DNA from: JAHRAW01 sp965249835
GTDB taxonomy: Bacteria > Pseudomonadota > Gammaproteobacteria > Arenicellales > Poriferihabitantaceae
DNA: 64,000 nt
Assembly (NCBI GenBank): GCA_965249835.1
Contig: CBDFMY010000001.1
Coordinates: 372,001 to 436,000, forward strand
Reading direction: 5' to 3'
In this document: piece by piece, positions 26,179-35,896 of the stretch
Position numbering within the stretch: position 1 is the stretch's first letter
Layout of the letters: each line of letters starts with the position of its first letter
Notes under the pieces: model-generated
Told to the model about the DNA's origin: nothing
Databases searched by the model: none
Seen by the model: the letters and a program-made list of their open reading frames with translations, nothing else
Program-made: the position numbers and the translations under genes

Positions 26179-27240
26179 GTGCCTTTTCGTTGTGATGGTT
26201 TGACAGCGACTTGTTCAAGTCATGCGGTAGCGTTTTCTGATGTAACGCTTCGCTTCGGCGAAGTTGTTGCGGTGGATCGCGTGTCGCTCGCCATAGCGCA
26301 TGGCGAGTTTTTCTCGTTGCTGGGACCGTCCGGTTCCGGTAAGACATCATGCTTGCGCATGATCGCCGGGTTTGAGCGACCCACCGCCGGGCACATATTT
26401 TTGAACGGTGTTGCTACCAAACGACTGCCACCGCACCAGCGCGATGTGAACACCGTGTTTCAGGATTATGCGTTGTTCCCGCACATGACAGTGTATGAAA
26501 ATGTCGCTTACAGCCTGATGATCCAAAAGGTAAGAAAGGACGAGCGCAAGCGGCAGGTTGGCGCCATGTTACAACGCGTACGGCTGGATGGTATGGCGCA
26601 ACGCAAGCCAGCCGAGTTATCCGGCGGTCAGCGTCAACGGGTGTCACTGGCGCGTGCGCTGATTAACCAACCCAAAGTGTTGTTGTTGGACGAGCCGTTG
26701 GGTGCGCTCGACCTGAAATTGCGCGAGCAGATGCAGGATGAGTTGAAGGCGTTGCAACGGCAACTTGGCATCACCTTCATCTATGTTACCCACGACCAAC
26801 AGGAAGCATTGGTTATGAGCGACCGAGTGGCGGTGTTCAACCGTGGCCGAATTGAACAGATTAGCACGCCCAAAGAAATCTATAGTCACCCCGCCAACTC
26901 ATTCGTTGCCAACTTCGTCGGCACTTCCAATTTGTTGAACGCCGAGCAGGCGCGTTGGTTGATGAACATCGACTCGGTGCTGGCGATTCGTCCGGAGCGC
27001 ATCGCGTTGCGACACGACGGCGTACCCACAGACGGGCATGTGCAATTGTCTGCGGCATTAGTGAATGTGGTATTTCAGGGACATAACCATAAATTGTTGT
27101 TTGACTGTGGTCGCGGTGTGCATCTGACGGTGGTGTTTGAGCATCAGCAAGAAAAATTGTTGGGTTTACCTCAAGTTGGCGAGCGTTGGTCGCTGGTGAT
27201 TGATCGCGATGACATTCAGTTGCTCGGCGAATCTGAGTGA
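26179..27240 (+). CDS. Polyamine-type ABC transporter, ATP-binding protein
   Basis: PotA-like ATPase of 353 residues. Walker A is GPSGSGKTS, the signature is LSGGQRQRVSLARAL, Walker B is VLLLDEPLGALD, and the switch is VTHDQQEA. A C-terminal TOBE-type domain follows (IRPERIAL). The GTG at 26179 is the furthest supported start and no good ribosome site is obvious. The stop overlaps the GTG of the next gene. Confidence 0.92.
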   Translation: MPFRCDGLTATCSSHAVAFSDVTLRFGEVVAVDRVSLAIAHGEFFSLLGPSGSGKTSCLRMIAGFERPTAGHIFLNGVATKRLPPHQRDVNTVFQDYALFPHMTVYENVAYSLMIQKVRKDERKRQVGAMLQRVRLDGMAQRKPAELSGGQRQRVSLARALINQPKVLLLDEPLGALDLKLREQMQDELKALQRQLGITFIYVTHDQQEALVMSDRVAVFNRGRIEQISTPKEIYSHPANSFVANFVGTSNLLNAEQARWLMNIDSVLAIRPERIALRHDGVPTDGHVQLSAALVNVVFQGHNHKLLFDCGRGVHLTVVFEHQQEKLLGLPQVGERWSLVIDRDDIQLLGESE

Positions 27241-28187
27241 CCATTCAACATAATGATGACTCTGTAGCGATGAACATGAACGTGCGGAAACGCTTCGCTG
27301 AGTGGAGTTTTTGCCATCCTAAATGGGTGCTATTGTTCTTACTTACGCCGCCGTTGCTGTGGCTTGGTGTGGTTTATCTCGGTGCATTGTTTGCATTGCT
27401 GGCGCAAAGTTTTTTCTCGGTGGATGAATTCTCCGGCACCATCGTGCATGAATTGACCTTGAAAACTTACCGTGAGTTGTTCAGTGCGGCCAATATCGAT
27501 GTGCTGGTGCGCACCGTATTGATGGCAACGGTGGTTACCATCACCGCCGCCGTCATCGCTTTTCCCATAGCCTACTTCGCCGCGCGCTATGCTCGCGGCT
27601 ATCTGCGCGCGGTGTTCTATATCGGCATCATGCTACCGTTGTGGTCAAGTTATCTAGTGCGGGTTTATGCTTGGAAACTGATTCTTGCCAAACATGGAAT
27701 ACTGAACTGGATGCTCACCAAATTGCATTTGACTTGGTTGTTGGAGGCATTGCTTTCGACCCCGGTATTGGGCGGCGCATCACTGTCGGTCAGCTACTTC
27801 GGCACCTTCGTGGTATTCGTTTATATTTGGTTGCCGTTCATGATTCTGCCGCTACAAGCCGCGTTAGAGCGGGTGCCGCGTTCGGTGACCGAAGTATCCT
27901 CCGACCTCGGTGCTCGTCCGTTTGCCACCTTCCGCCATGTAATTTTGCCACTGGCGTTGCCGGGTGCGGTCGCTGGCTCAATTTTTACCTTCTCCCTGAC
28001 GCTCGGCGATTACATCATCCCCGGCATCATTGGTTCGTCACGTCCATTCATAGGGCAAGTGGTTTTTCTGCACCAAGGCATCGCCGGCAACATCCCCATG
28101 GCCGCAGCATTTTCCGTGGTACCGATCGTGGTCATGATGATTTATCTTGCGCTGGCGCGCCGCGCCGGAGCGTTCAATGCGCTATAG
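27237..28187 (+). CDS. Polyamine-type ABC transporter, permease (PotB-like)
   Basis: Inner-membrane permease of 316 residues with about six membrane segments and the coupling-helix motif EVSSDLGARPFATFRHVILPLALPG. It starts GTG overlapping the TGA of the ATPase gene and overlaps the next permease gene, so the four transporter genes form one tight operon. Confidence 0.92.
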   Translation: MTIQHNDDSVAMNMNVRKRFAEWSFCHPKWVLLFLLTPPLLWLGVVYLGALFALLAQSFFSVDEFSGTIVHELTLKTYRELFSAANIDVLVRTVLMATVVTITAAVIAFPIAYFAARYARGYLRAVFYIGIMLPLWSSYLVRVYAWKLILAKHGILNWMLTKLHLTWLLEALLSTPVLGGASLSVSYFGTFVVFVYIWLPFMILPLQAALERVPRSVTEVSSDLGARPFATFRHVILPLALPGAVAGSIFTFSLTLGDYIIPGIIGSSRPFIGQVVFLHQGIAGNIPMAAAFSVVPIVVMMIYLALARRAGAFNAL

Positions 28188-28992
28188 CCGCGAGTCACGA
28201 GTGGCAACGCCGCTGGCAGTGGCGGCTGGCGCCGGACTGTTGTTTTTGCTGGTGCCGTTGTGCCTGATTGTTTTGTATGCATTGACCACCGAGGACAAAA
28301 TCTTTCAGTTTCCGCCGCCGGGGTTGACGCTGAAGTGGTTTGGCGTGGCTTGGGCGCGTCAGGACATCCGCGCCGCGTTGGGGTTGTCGGTTAAGGTGGC
28401 GATGATTTCCACCATAATCGCAATGTTACTCGGTACGCTCGCGGCGGCGGCGATGTATCGTCACAAATTTTTTGGCCGCGAAAGCATAACTCTGCTAATC
28501 ATTCTACCCATCGCTTTGCCCGGCATCGTTACCGGTATCGCACTGCGTTCGGCGTTTAGTTTCATGGAGATTCCATTTAGCTTTTGGACCATTATCCTCG
28601 GGCATGCCACATTTTGCATCGTGGTGGTGTATAACAACGTAATCGCACGCTTTCGCAGAACTTCGTATTCATTGATTGAGGCATCCATGGATTTGGGCGC
28701 GAGTGGCGTGCAGACCTTTCGCTATGTGGTGTTGCCAAATATCGCCACCGCGTTATTAGTTGGCGGTTTGCTGGCGTTCGCGCTCAGTTTTGACGAAGTA
28801 ATTGTGACCACATTCACCGCTGGCCAGCAAACCACGTTGCCGATTTGGATGTTGAGCGAGTTGGTGCGGCCACGCCAGCGCCCTGTGACTAATGTGGTGG
28901 CGGTGTTTGTGATCGCGGTAACTTTTGTGCCGATTCTGTTGGCATATTTCCTAACCCGTGACACCAGTCATGTTGACGGAGCCGGGAAGTAA
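28177..28992 (+). CDS. Polyamine-type ABC transporter, permease (PotC-like)
   Basis: Second permease, 271 residues from the ATG at 28177 (MRYSRESRVA), which overlaps the end of the PotB-like gene. It has the family loop EASMDLGASGVQTFRYVVLPNI and about six membrane segments. An in-frame ATG ten codons upstream is less likely because it lies deeper inside the previous gene. Confidence 0.92.
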   Translation: MRYSRESRVATPLAVAAGAGLLFLLVPLCLIVLYALTTEDKIFQFPPPGLTLKWFGVAWARQDIRAALGLSVKVAMISTIIAMLLGTLAAAAMYRHKFFGRESITLLIILPIALPGIVTGIALRSAFSFMEIPFSFWTIILGHATFCIVVVYNNVIARFRRTSYSLIEASMDLGASGVQTFRYVVLPNIATALLVGGLLAFALSFDEVIVTTFTAGQQTTLPIWMLSELVRPRQRPVTNVVAVFVIAVTFVPILLAYFLTRDTSHVDGAGK

Positions 28993-29308
28993 CGAGGGGA
29001 ACAGCATCGAGAGGAGAATCGAAAAATGGGTAAGAAAGCACAGGATATGCGATTACCATTTGTGGCGCGTATCCAATTTTTGCAAACAAAAAAGTATGAT
29101 TGCTAAGACAATAAACAAAACTGAAAGAGGGTGTTTCTAATATCGCTAATACGTTTGGCCCGGGCTGGATGCTCCCAGAAAGTATGCGAGATAAGAAAGC
29201 AATAAAAACGGGTTGCAACATGGCGCGATGTAAAGGAAAATCATTCGAGAGAAATCCCCATACACCGCCAGTTTGCTAAAACTGAATATCCCGCATAAAA
29301 AACTACCC
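28993..29308. other. Intergenic region, no gene supported
   Basis: About 316 bases between the permease gene and the Rieske/glutamate-synthase-like gene. Short open frames on both strands lack ribosome sites and protein-like composition. No strong hairpin was seen. It probably holds the promoter for the downstream oxidoreductase operon. Confidence 0.4.
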
Positions 29309-30928
29309 ATGAAAAAATTAAAAATCGCCGATTGGAACGCGTTGGAAGATCGCAAACCGCATGCGGCGCGTGTGTCCAATGTTGATCTGGTAATTATTCG
29401 TTACGACGACCGAGTGTCGGTTTTATACGGGCGTTGCGCGCACCGCGGCGCGTTGATGGCGGATGGTTACATCGCCGGCGACAATCTCATCTGTGGTTTG
29501 CATGGCTGGGATTATCGTTATGATACTGGCGTTAGCGAATACAATAATTCCGAATATCTGGATCAATTCGCCAGTTGGATTGAAGACGATGGCGTGTGGG
29601 TGGACCAGGAAGAAATTCTGACCTGGGAGCGCGCGCATCCGCAACCGTATAATCGCAACGCCTATCAGGGCACGTATCAAGACCCGGTCGGCACGCCTGA
29701 TGAGCCGCATGTAAAATTAATTCGCAAATTGGCCGACGAAGGTTTGTCCAAGACCGGACATCACGGACCGGTTAGTGCGATGGGTGTGTCGCGCAACGAT
29801 TTACCAAAATGGGATGACTTGCAATTCGTGGTCGGGCAACTGGCGAACTTGCCGTTGTTGGATGATGCCGCGGTCGCCACCGAGTTGGTGGTGGGTGCGA
29901 ATGCGAAAAAACCATTGACCCTGGACATACCATTGTTGGTGTCGGACATGAGTTTTGGCGCGTTGTCCGAAGAGGCGAAAATCGCGCTGGCGAGCGGCGC
30001 CGAGTTGGCCGGCACCGGCATTTGCTCCGGCGAGGGTGGTATGTTGCCGGAGGAACAACAAGCCAACCGGCGTTATTTTTACGAACTGGCATCGGCGCGT
30101 TTCGGTTTCGCTTGGGACAAAGTGAAAAAATGTCAGGCTTTTCATTTCAAAGGCGGGCAGGGCGCAAAAACCGGCACCGGCGGACATCTGCCGGGCGCAA
30201 AAGTGCAAGGCAAGATTGCCAAGGTGCGTGGCTTGCAACCCGGGCAAGACGCGATCTCGCCGGCGCGTTTTCCCGACTGGGATTGCATTGCGGACATTCG
30301 TGATTTCGCGGCGCAAGTGCGCGAACAAACCGACGGCATTCCCATCGGCTATAAACTCTCGGCGCAACACATCGAAGACGACATCGATGCCGCGCTGGAA
30401 GTCGGCGTGGACTATCTCATTCTAGACGGACGCGGGGGCGGCACCGGTGCCGCGCCACTGATTTTCCGCGATAACATTTCGGTGCCGACCATCCCGGCAC
30501 TGGCGCGCGCACGGCGACACCTGAATCGAAGCGACGGCGCTGGCATTACCTTAATTGCCACCGGCGGTTTGCGCACGCCGGCGGATTTCGCCAAAGCGAT
30601 GGCGCTCGGCGCCGATGGCATCGCGCTTTCCAACGCCGCGTTGCAAGCCATCGGCTGCCTCGGTATGCGTGCGTGTCACACCAACAACTGCCCGGTGGGC
30701 ATCGCCACCCAGAAAAAAGATTTGCGCGCACGATTGATGGTTGATGATGCGGCCAAACGACTCGAACGTTTCTTGTGCGCCTCGGTTGATTTGATGAAAA
30801 TTCTCGCGCGTGCGTGTGGCCACGATCATCTCAACCAATTCACGCGCACCGACCTCACCACCTTCAAGCGCGACATGGCGTATCTTGCCGGTGTCGAATA
30901 CGCCGGCGTGGTTCCGCTACAAAAATAA
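29309..30928 (+). CDS. Rieske - FMN glutamate-synthase-like fusion protein
   Basis: A 539-residue protein. Residues 1-100 form a Rieske [2Fe-2S] domain with ligands Cys43-His45 (CAH) and Cys62-His65 (CGLH). The rest is the FMN/TIM-barrel domain of glutamate synthase: KGGQGAKTGTGGHLPG, LSAQHIEDDIDAALEVGVDY, DGRGGGTGAAP, and MRACHTNNCPVGIATQ, which carries the cysteines of the Fe-S site. The glutaminase and GXGXG domains are missing. Electrons from the Rieske centre probably feed the FMN site. The start MKKLKIADWN is chosen. It is followed by another Rieske fusion 24 bases on. Confidence 0.9.
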   Translation: MKKLKIADWNALEDRKPHAARVSNVDLVIIRYDDRVSVLYGRCAHRGALMADGYIAGDNLICGLHGWDYRYDTGVSEYNNSEYLDQFASWIEDDGVWVDQEEILTWERAHPQPYNRNAYQGTYQDPVGTPDEPHVKLIRKLADEGLSKTGHHGPVSAMGVSRNDLPKWDDLQFVVGQLANLPLLDDAAVATELVVGANAKKPLTLDIPLLVSDMSFGALSEEAKIALASGAELAGTGICSGEGGMLPEEQQANRRYFYELASARFGFAWDKVKKCQAFHFKGGQGAKTGTGGHLPGAKVQGKIAKVRGLQPGQDAISPARFPDWDCIADIRDFAAQVREQTDGIPIGYKLSAQHIEDDIDAALEVGVDYLILDGRGGGTGAAPLIFRDNISVPTIPALARARRHLNRSDGAGITLIATGGLRTPADFAKAMALGADGIALSNAALQAIGCLGMRACHTNNCPVGIATQKKDLRARLMVDDAAKRLERFLCASVDLMKILARACGHDHLNQFTRTDLTTFKRDMAYLAGVEYAGVVPLQK

Positions 30929-30952
30929 AACAAAACAACAGGACAAAACCGC

Positions 30953-32935
30953 ATGACAAAAACTGAATTGAAATGGCACAAGATCGCCACGCCGGATGAA
31001 TTGCCGGAAGGGCGAGTCAAAACCGTAACCGCAGGCACCAAGTCCATGGCGTTGACTCACATCAATGGCAACTACACCGCCATGGACAATCATTGCCCGC
31101 ATCAGGGCGGACCGCTCGGTGAAGGATCAATCGAGCGTGGCAAGGATGGACAATGCTGGCTGCGTTGCCCGTGGCATGGCTGGGACTTTGACCCGCAAAC
31201 CGGCAAGCCGCCGGGCGGTCACGAAGATTCCGGACAAAAACTATATCCGTTGGAAGTGCGCGATGACGGCATTTATCTCGGCTTGCCCAAAACGCCAACA
31301 CGCACACCGACCGTGTCCGATGTGATGGCGCAGACCATGATCAACTGGGGCGTGAAATCGGTGTTCGGTATGGTCGGACATTCCAACCTCGGATTTGCCG
31401 ACGCATTGCGTGCGCAAGCCGAGGACGGCAACCTGACCTATTACGGCATCCGTCACGAGGGCGCGGCATCGTTCGCTTGCTCCGGCTATGCCAAAGCATC
31501 GGGCAAGCCGGCCGCCTGCCTGACCATCGCCGGGCCCGGCGCGACCAATCTGCTGACCGGCTTGTGGGACGCGAAAGTTGATCGCGCGCCGGTGTTGGCG
31601 TTGACCGGGCAGGTCAATGTGCAGGTGTTCGGTCCCGGCGCGTTTCAGGAAATCGACCTGGCGGCGGCGTTTGAATCGGTGGCCGACTTCAGTCAAACGG
31701 TGTTGCACACCAGCAAACACGGCGAGTTGATGTCGCTGGCGTGCAAGAACGCCATCGTTAATCGCCTGCCGGCGCATTTGATTTTTCCCGATGATGTGCA
31801 GACCATAGCGGCAGACGAGCATACCAAACCCGGTCATCCGCACGGGCGACTCGGCGACACCAACATCACACCATCGGCGGATTCCCTCGATCAGGCGCAT
31901 GCCATGTTGCGCGAGCACCGCCGTCCGATCATCATCGTCGGCTACGGTGCCAAGCACGCCATGGATGATGTGCTTTCATTAGCCGAGCAACTGCACGCGC
32001 CGGTGCTGACCACATTCAAAGGCAAAGGACAAATCGCCGACGCGCACCCGCTGGCGGCTGGTGTGTTGGGACGCTCCGGCACGCCGATCGCCAGTTGGTT
32101 TATGAATGAATGTGATTTAATTCTGGTGTTCGGCGCGTCATTTTCCAATCACACCGGCATCACCGAAAAACGCCCGATCATTCAAGTGGACTTCGAGCAG
32201 ATGGCGTTGGGTAAATTTCATGCGGTAAAGTTGCCGATATGGGGCGAGATCGGAACCACCGCACGATTGCTCGGAGCGCGCATTGACGACACGATAGATA
32301 CCGTGAATCAACGAAGCGAAGTGGCCGAGCGTTGGCGTATCTGGCGACAGGAAAAACAAAATCGGCGCGCCGATCGCAGCGGCAAGGGCATCAACTCGGC
32401 GGCAATCTTCGACACCTTGACGCGGCTGCTTCCGGAAAACGCCATTATCGCCGTGGACGTGGGCAACAACACTTATTCATTCGGACGCTACTTTGAATGT
32501 GCCGAGCAATCGGTATTGATGTCCGGCTATCTCGGCTCCATCGGCTTTTCATTTCCGGCGGCGATGGGCGCGTGGGCGGCGACGCAAGATTGCGCCGAAC
32601 TGCGCGGGCGACCTGTGGTGTCCATCAGCGGCGACGGTGGCTTCGGGCAATACCTTGCCGACTTCACCACCGCAGTGAAATACGAAATGAACATTACGCA
32701 CATTTTGCTGAACAACCATCAACTCGGAAAAATTACCAAAGAGCAACGCGCCGCCGAGTGGAATGTATGGCAGACAACCTTGCATAACCCGAACTTCGCC
32801 GCCTTCGCCAAACTTTGCGGCGCATTCGGAGAGCGCGTTACCGCCGTGGAAAAATTGGACGATGCCATCAAAAAAGCGCTCGCGCATAAAGGTCCGGCAT
32901 TGGTGGAAATTATCTCCGATTCCGATTTGATATAA
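30953..32935 (+). CDS. Rieske - thiamine-diphosphate enzyme fusion protein
   Basis: A 660-residue protein. Residues 1-110 are a Rieske domain (Cys48-His50 and Cys72-His75). It is followed by an acetolactate-synthase/pyruvate-oxidase-type enzyme: the activating Glu169 in RHEGAASFA, AGPGATNLLTG, a central Rossmann-like domain, and the TPP-binding motif GDGG at 560-563 ending in Asn-Asn at 587-588. It probably acts on a 2-keto acid or a similar carbonyl. A Rieske centre fused to a TPP enzyme is unusual and suggests oxidative chemistry. Confidence 0.9.
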   Translation: MTKTELKWHKIATPDELPEGRVKTVTAGTKSMALTHINGNYTAMDNHCPHQGGPLGEGSIERGKDGQCWLRCPWHGWDFDPQTGKPPGGHEDSGQKLYPLEVRDDGIYLGLPKTPTRTPTVSDVMAQTMINWGVKSVFGMVGHSNLGFADALRAQAEDGNLTYYGIRHEGAASFACSGYAKASGKPAACLTIAGPGATNLLTGLWDAKVDRAPVLALTGQVNVQVFGPGAFQEIDLAAAFESVADFSQTVLHTSKHGELMSLACKNAIVNRLPAHLIFPDDVQTIAADEHTKPGHPHGRLGDTNITPSADSLDQAHAMLREHRRPIIIVGYGAKHAMDDVLSLAEQLHAPVLTTFKGKGQIADAHPLAAGVLGRSGTPIASWFMNECDLILVFGASFSNHTGITEKRPIIQVDFEQMALGKFHAVKLPIWGEIGTTARLLGARIDDTIDTVNQRSEVAERWRIWRQEKQNRRADRSGKGINSAAIFDTLTRLLPENAIIAVDVGNNTYSFGRYFECAEQSVLMSGYLGSIGFSFPAAMGAWAATQDCAELRGRPVVSISGDGGFGQYLADFTTAVKYEMNITHILLNNHQLGKITKEQRAAEWNVWQTTLHNPNFAAFAKLCGAFGERVTAVEKLDDAIKKALAHKGPALVEIISDSDLI

Positions 32936-32980
32936 TTGAGCAATACCAACCACCACCTTTTGCGCGGCAGTTTTGCATCG

Positions 32981-33589
32981 ATGAACTACGAATTGATCAC
33001 CGCCGTGAGCCTATTTGCGCTTGCCGCATCCGGCACACCGGGACCCAATAATCTGCTGCTACTGACCTCGGGCGCAAACTTTGGATACCAGCGAAGCGTA
33101 CCGCACATGGCGGGTGTGGTGGTCGGTTTTTTTATTCTGGTTATGCTGGTCGGTGCCGGCTTGATGCAATTATTCAACGCATTTCCGGTCAGTTATTTGA
33201 TACTGAAATTTGCCAGCATCGCTTACCTGTTATTCCTCGCGTGGAAAATTGCGACTGCGGTTTCGTTCGACCATAACGCACCGGACAAACCCAAAGGCAA
33301 ACCGTTCACTCTGATACAAGCCGCCTTGTTTCAGTGGGTCAATCCGAAAGGCTGGGCGATGGCATTGACCGCCATCAGTGCATTTGCGCCGCCATCACGA
33401 CCGCTGGGTGGAATTTTTTTGGTGGCGATCATTTTCACTCTGATAAATATAATTACCACCAGCGTTTGGACTGCGTTGGGTATGCAAGTGCGAAAGTTTT
33501 TATCCAACCCGCGCAAACTTCGTATCTTCAACATCAGCATCGCGCTATTGTTGATCGGCTCGTTGTATCCGATTTTATTTACCCAATGA
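32981..33589 (+). CDS. LysE/RhtB-family amino acid exporter
   Basis: Inner-membrane exporter of 202 residues with about six helices and the N-terminal signature ALAASGTPGPNNLLLLTSGANFGY. The start at 32981 is preferred to an upstream TTG. It may rid the cell of an amine or amino acid made by the surrounding pathway. Confidence 0.9.
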   Translation: MNYELITAVSLFALAASGTPGPNNLLLLTSGANFGYQRSVPHMAGVVVGFFILVMLVGAGLMQLFNAFPVSYLILKFASIAYLLFLAWKIATAVSFDHNAPDKPKGKPFTLIQAALFQWVNPKGWAMALTAISAFAPPSRPLGGIFLVAIIFTLINIITTSVWTALGMQVRKFLSNPRKLRIFNISIALLLIGSLYPILFTQ

Positions 33590-33590
33590 A

Positions 33591-33911
33591 ATGACCACCA
33601 TCAACTTCATCCTGGCCGACGGTAGCCGCCACGCCATTGATGCCGGGGACGGCGAGGTGGTTATGCGGGTGGCGGTGCGCAGCGGGTTTTCCGGGATTCT
33701 GGCGGAATGTGGCGGCGCGTGCAGTTGCGCGACCTGTCATGTGCACATCGATAAGTCGTGGTATAAACAAGTGCCGCTCAGGAGCGAGTTGGAAACAGAA
33801 ATGCTCGATTTCGCCGAAGGCGTGGACGACACCAGCCGCCTGAGTTGTCAGATAAAAATCACGCCGGAACTGGATGGCATAATCGTTCATGTGCCGGAGT
33901 CACAATACTGA
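33591..33911 (+). CDS. Adrenodoxin-type [2Fe-2S] ferredoxin
   Basis: A 106-residue ferredoxin with the CGGACSCATC cluster loop and a fourth ligand in RLSCQI, as in ferredoxins that serve cytochromes P450 or Rieske oxygenases. It lies between the exporter and the acyl-CoA synthetase genes, all close-packed, and is a likely electron donor to one of the Rieske proteins upstream. Confidence 0.93.
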   Translation: MTTINFILADGSRHAIDAGDGEVVMRVAVRSGFSGILAECGGACSCATCHVHIDKSWYKQVPLRSELETEMLDFAEGVDDTSRLSCQIKITPELDGIIVHVPESQY

Positions 33912-35888
33912 ATGAATACCACGCGGCAAACAAATAACGATACGCCGTTGTGGCGCCCGTCAAAAGACGCCATGCACCAAACCGCGCTGTTTGATTTTAT
34001 GCAACAGGCGGCGGCGCAACACGGCATCGCCGACAATTACCACGCACTGTATCAATGGAGCATTGACCAACGCGCAGATTTTTGGGAATTGGTGTGGAAG
34101 TTCACCGAAATAAAATCAAGTCGGCGTTGGGATGAGGTGTTGCAAAACGCCGATGCCATGTTTGACGCGAAATGGTTTGTCGGCAGTCGGTTGAACTTTG
34201 CCGAAAACTTACTCCGGTATCGAGACCGGCAGACCGCTATCATTTTTCGCGGGGAAAACGGAAGCACCAAACAACTGAACTACCGGGAACTTTACACCGA
34301 AGTGGTGCGCGTTAGTGAATGTTTGAAAGACCTCGGCGTGAAAGTCGGCGACCGCGTGGCCGGGTATCTATGCAACACGCCGGAGACGGTGATCGCGATG
34401 TTGGCGAGCGCCAGCATCGGTGCCATCTGGTCGTCCTGTTCGCCGGACTTCGGCGTCAAGGGTGTGCTGGAAAGATTCGCGCAAATCAAACCCAAAGTTT
34501 TGTTCGCCGTGGACGGCTATCACTACAATGGCAAACAAATTGATGTGCTTGATTCGGTGGTGGAAGTAGCAAACCACATCCACGGCATCGAGCAGGTAAT
34601 CATCGTGCCGTTTGTGAATTCATCGCCGGATCTTTCGTCATTACAACAATCATCGTGTCAGGTCATGTTGTTTGATGAGTTCACTACCGCGCACACCGAA
34701 ATGCAGTTCGCGCAACTTCCGTTTGACCATCCGTTGTATATCCTTTATTCATCGGGCACCACCGGCGCGCCGAAATGCATCGTCCACAGCGCCGGCGGCA
34801 CGCTCATTCAACACCTCAAAGAACATCGTTTGCATGTCGACCTCACCCGTCGCGATAAACTTTTTTATTTCACCACATGCGGCTGGATGATGTGGAACTG
34901 GTTGGTCAGCGGTTTGGCAAGCGGTTGCACTTTGGTTTTATACGACGGCTCGCCATTTTTTCCTCGGCGCCGAAGTTTGTGGCAACTGGCCGAAGAGATT
35001 GGCATCACCGTGTTCGGCACCAGCGCAAGATATATCGCCGCGCTCGCCAAAGCGAAAATTCACCCGGGGGAATACGACCTCGGCGCATTGCGTGCGATGT
35101 TATCCACCGGCTCGCCACTCGCCGCGGAAAGTTTCGATTATGTGTATTCGCATATCAAATCCGACTTGATGCTTTCTTCCATTTCCGGCGGCACCGACAT
35201 CGTGTCGTGCTTCGTGCTCGGCAATCCGTTGCGACCGGTGTATCGGGGTGAAATTCAATGTCGCGGACTCGGCATGGCGGTGGATATTTTTGCCGACGGC
35301 GAATCAGTGCGCGAACAACGTGGCGAGTTGGTTTGCACCAAACCTTTTCCGAGTATGCCGTTGGGATTTTGGAACGAACCCGACCACCGCCGCTATCACG
35401 ATGCGTATTTTTCGCGATTTGAAAATGTCTGGGCGCAAGGCGATTACGCCGAGATTACCTCCCACGATGGCATCATCATCCATGGGCGTTCCGATGCGGT
35501 TTTGAATCCCGGCGGTGTGCGCATCGGCACCGCGGAAATTTATCGTCAAGTGGAAAAAGTAGACGAAGTGCTGGAGAGTTTATGCATCAGTCAGGTTTGG
35601 GAAGACGATGTGCGCATCGTGTTGTTCGTCATGTTGCGCGAAGGCGTGCGATTGGACGACGAGTTGAAATCACGCATCCGCAACACCATTCAAACCAACA
35701 CCACCCGCCGCCATGTGCCGAACAAAATTGTCGCCGTGCCCGACATCCCGCGCACCCTCAGTGGAAAAATTGTTGAATTGGCGGTGCGCAATGTAGTGCA
35801 TGGCGAGCCGGTCAAAAACACCGAAGCCCTTGCCAATCCCGAAGTGCTGGAACATTTCCGCGACTTGCCGGAATTGCGCGAAAACTAA
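33912..35888 (+). CDS. Acetoacetyl-CoA synthetase
   Basis: Adenylate-forming enzyme of 658 residues that activates acetoacetate (or a close 3-keto acid) with ATP and CoA. The AMP-binding core has ILYSSGTTGAPKCIVHS, GGTDIVSCF and YAEITSHDGIIIHGRSDAVLNPGG. The extra N-terminal block (LWRPSKDAM) and C-terminal GKIVELAVR are typical of this subfamily. It begins immediately after the ferredoxin gene and points to acetoacetate as an output of the pathway. Confidence 0.9.
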   Translation: MNTTRQTNNDTPLWRPSKDAMHQTALFDFMQQAAAQHGIADNYHALYQWSIDQRADFWELVWKFTEIKSSRRWDEVLQNADAMFDAKWFVGSRLNFAENLLRYRDRQTAIIFRGENGSTKQLNYRELYTEVVRVSECLKDLGVKVGDRVAGYLCNTPETVIAMLASASIGAIWSSCSPDFGVKGVLERFAQIKPKVLFAVDGYHYNGKQIDVLDSVVEVANHIHGIEQVIIVPFVNSSPDLSSLQQSSCQVMLFDEFTTAHTEMQFAQLPFDHPLYILYSSGTTGAPKCIVHSAGGTLIQHLKEHRLHVDLTRRDKLFYFTTCGWMMWNWLVSGLASGCTLVLYDGSPFFPRRRSLWQLAEEIGITVFGTSARYIAALAKAKIHPGEYDLGALRAMLSTGSPLAAESFDYVYSHIKSDLMLSSISGGTDIVSCFVLGNPLRPVYRGEIQCRGLGMAVDIFADGESVREQRGELVCTKPFPSMPLGFWNEPDHRRYHDAYFSRFENVWAQGDYAEITSHDGIIIHGRSDAVLNPGGVRIGTAEIYRQVEKVDEVLESLCISQVWEDDVRIVLFVMLREGVRLDDELKSRIRNTIQTNTTRRHVPNKIVAVPDIPRTLSGKIVELAVRNVVHGEPVKNTEALANPEVLEHFRDLPELREN

Positions 35889-35896
35889 ATACGCAA

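Noticed and set aside
29309..30928. N-methylglutamate synthase subunit MgsC
   Set aside because: The FMN barrel fits, but the partner genes for the glutaminase and GXGXG subunits are absent and a Rieske domain is fused, so the name would mislead.
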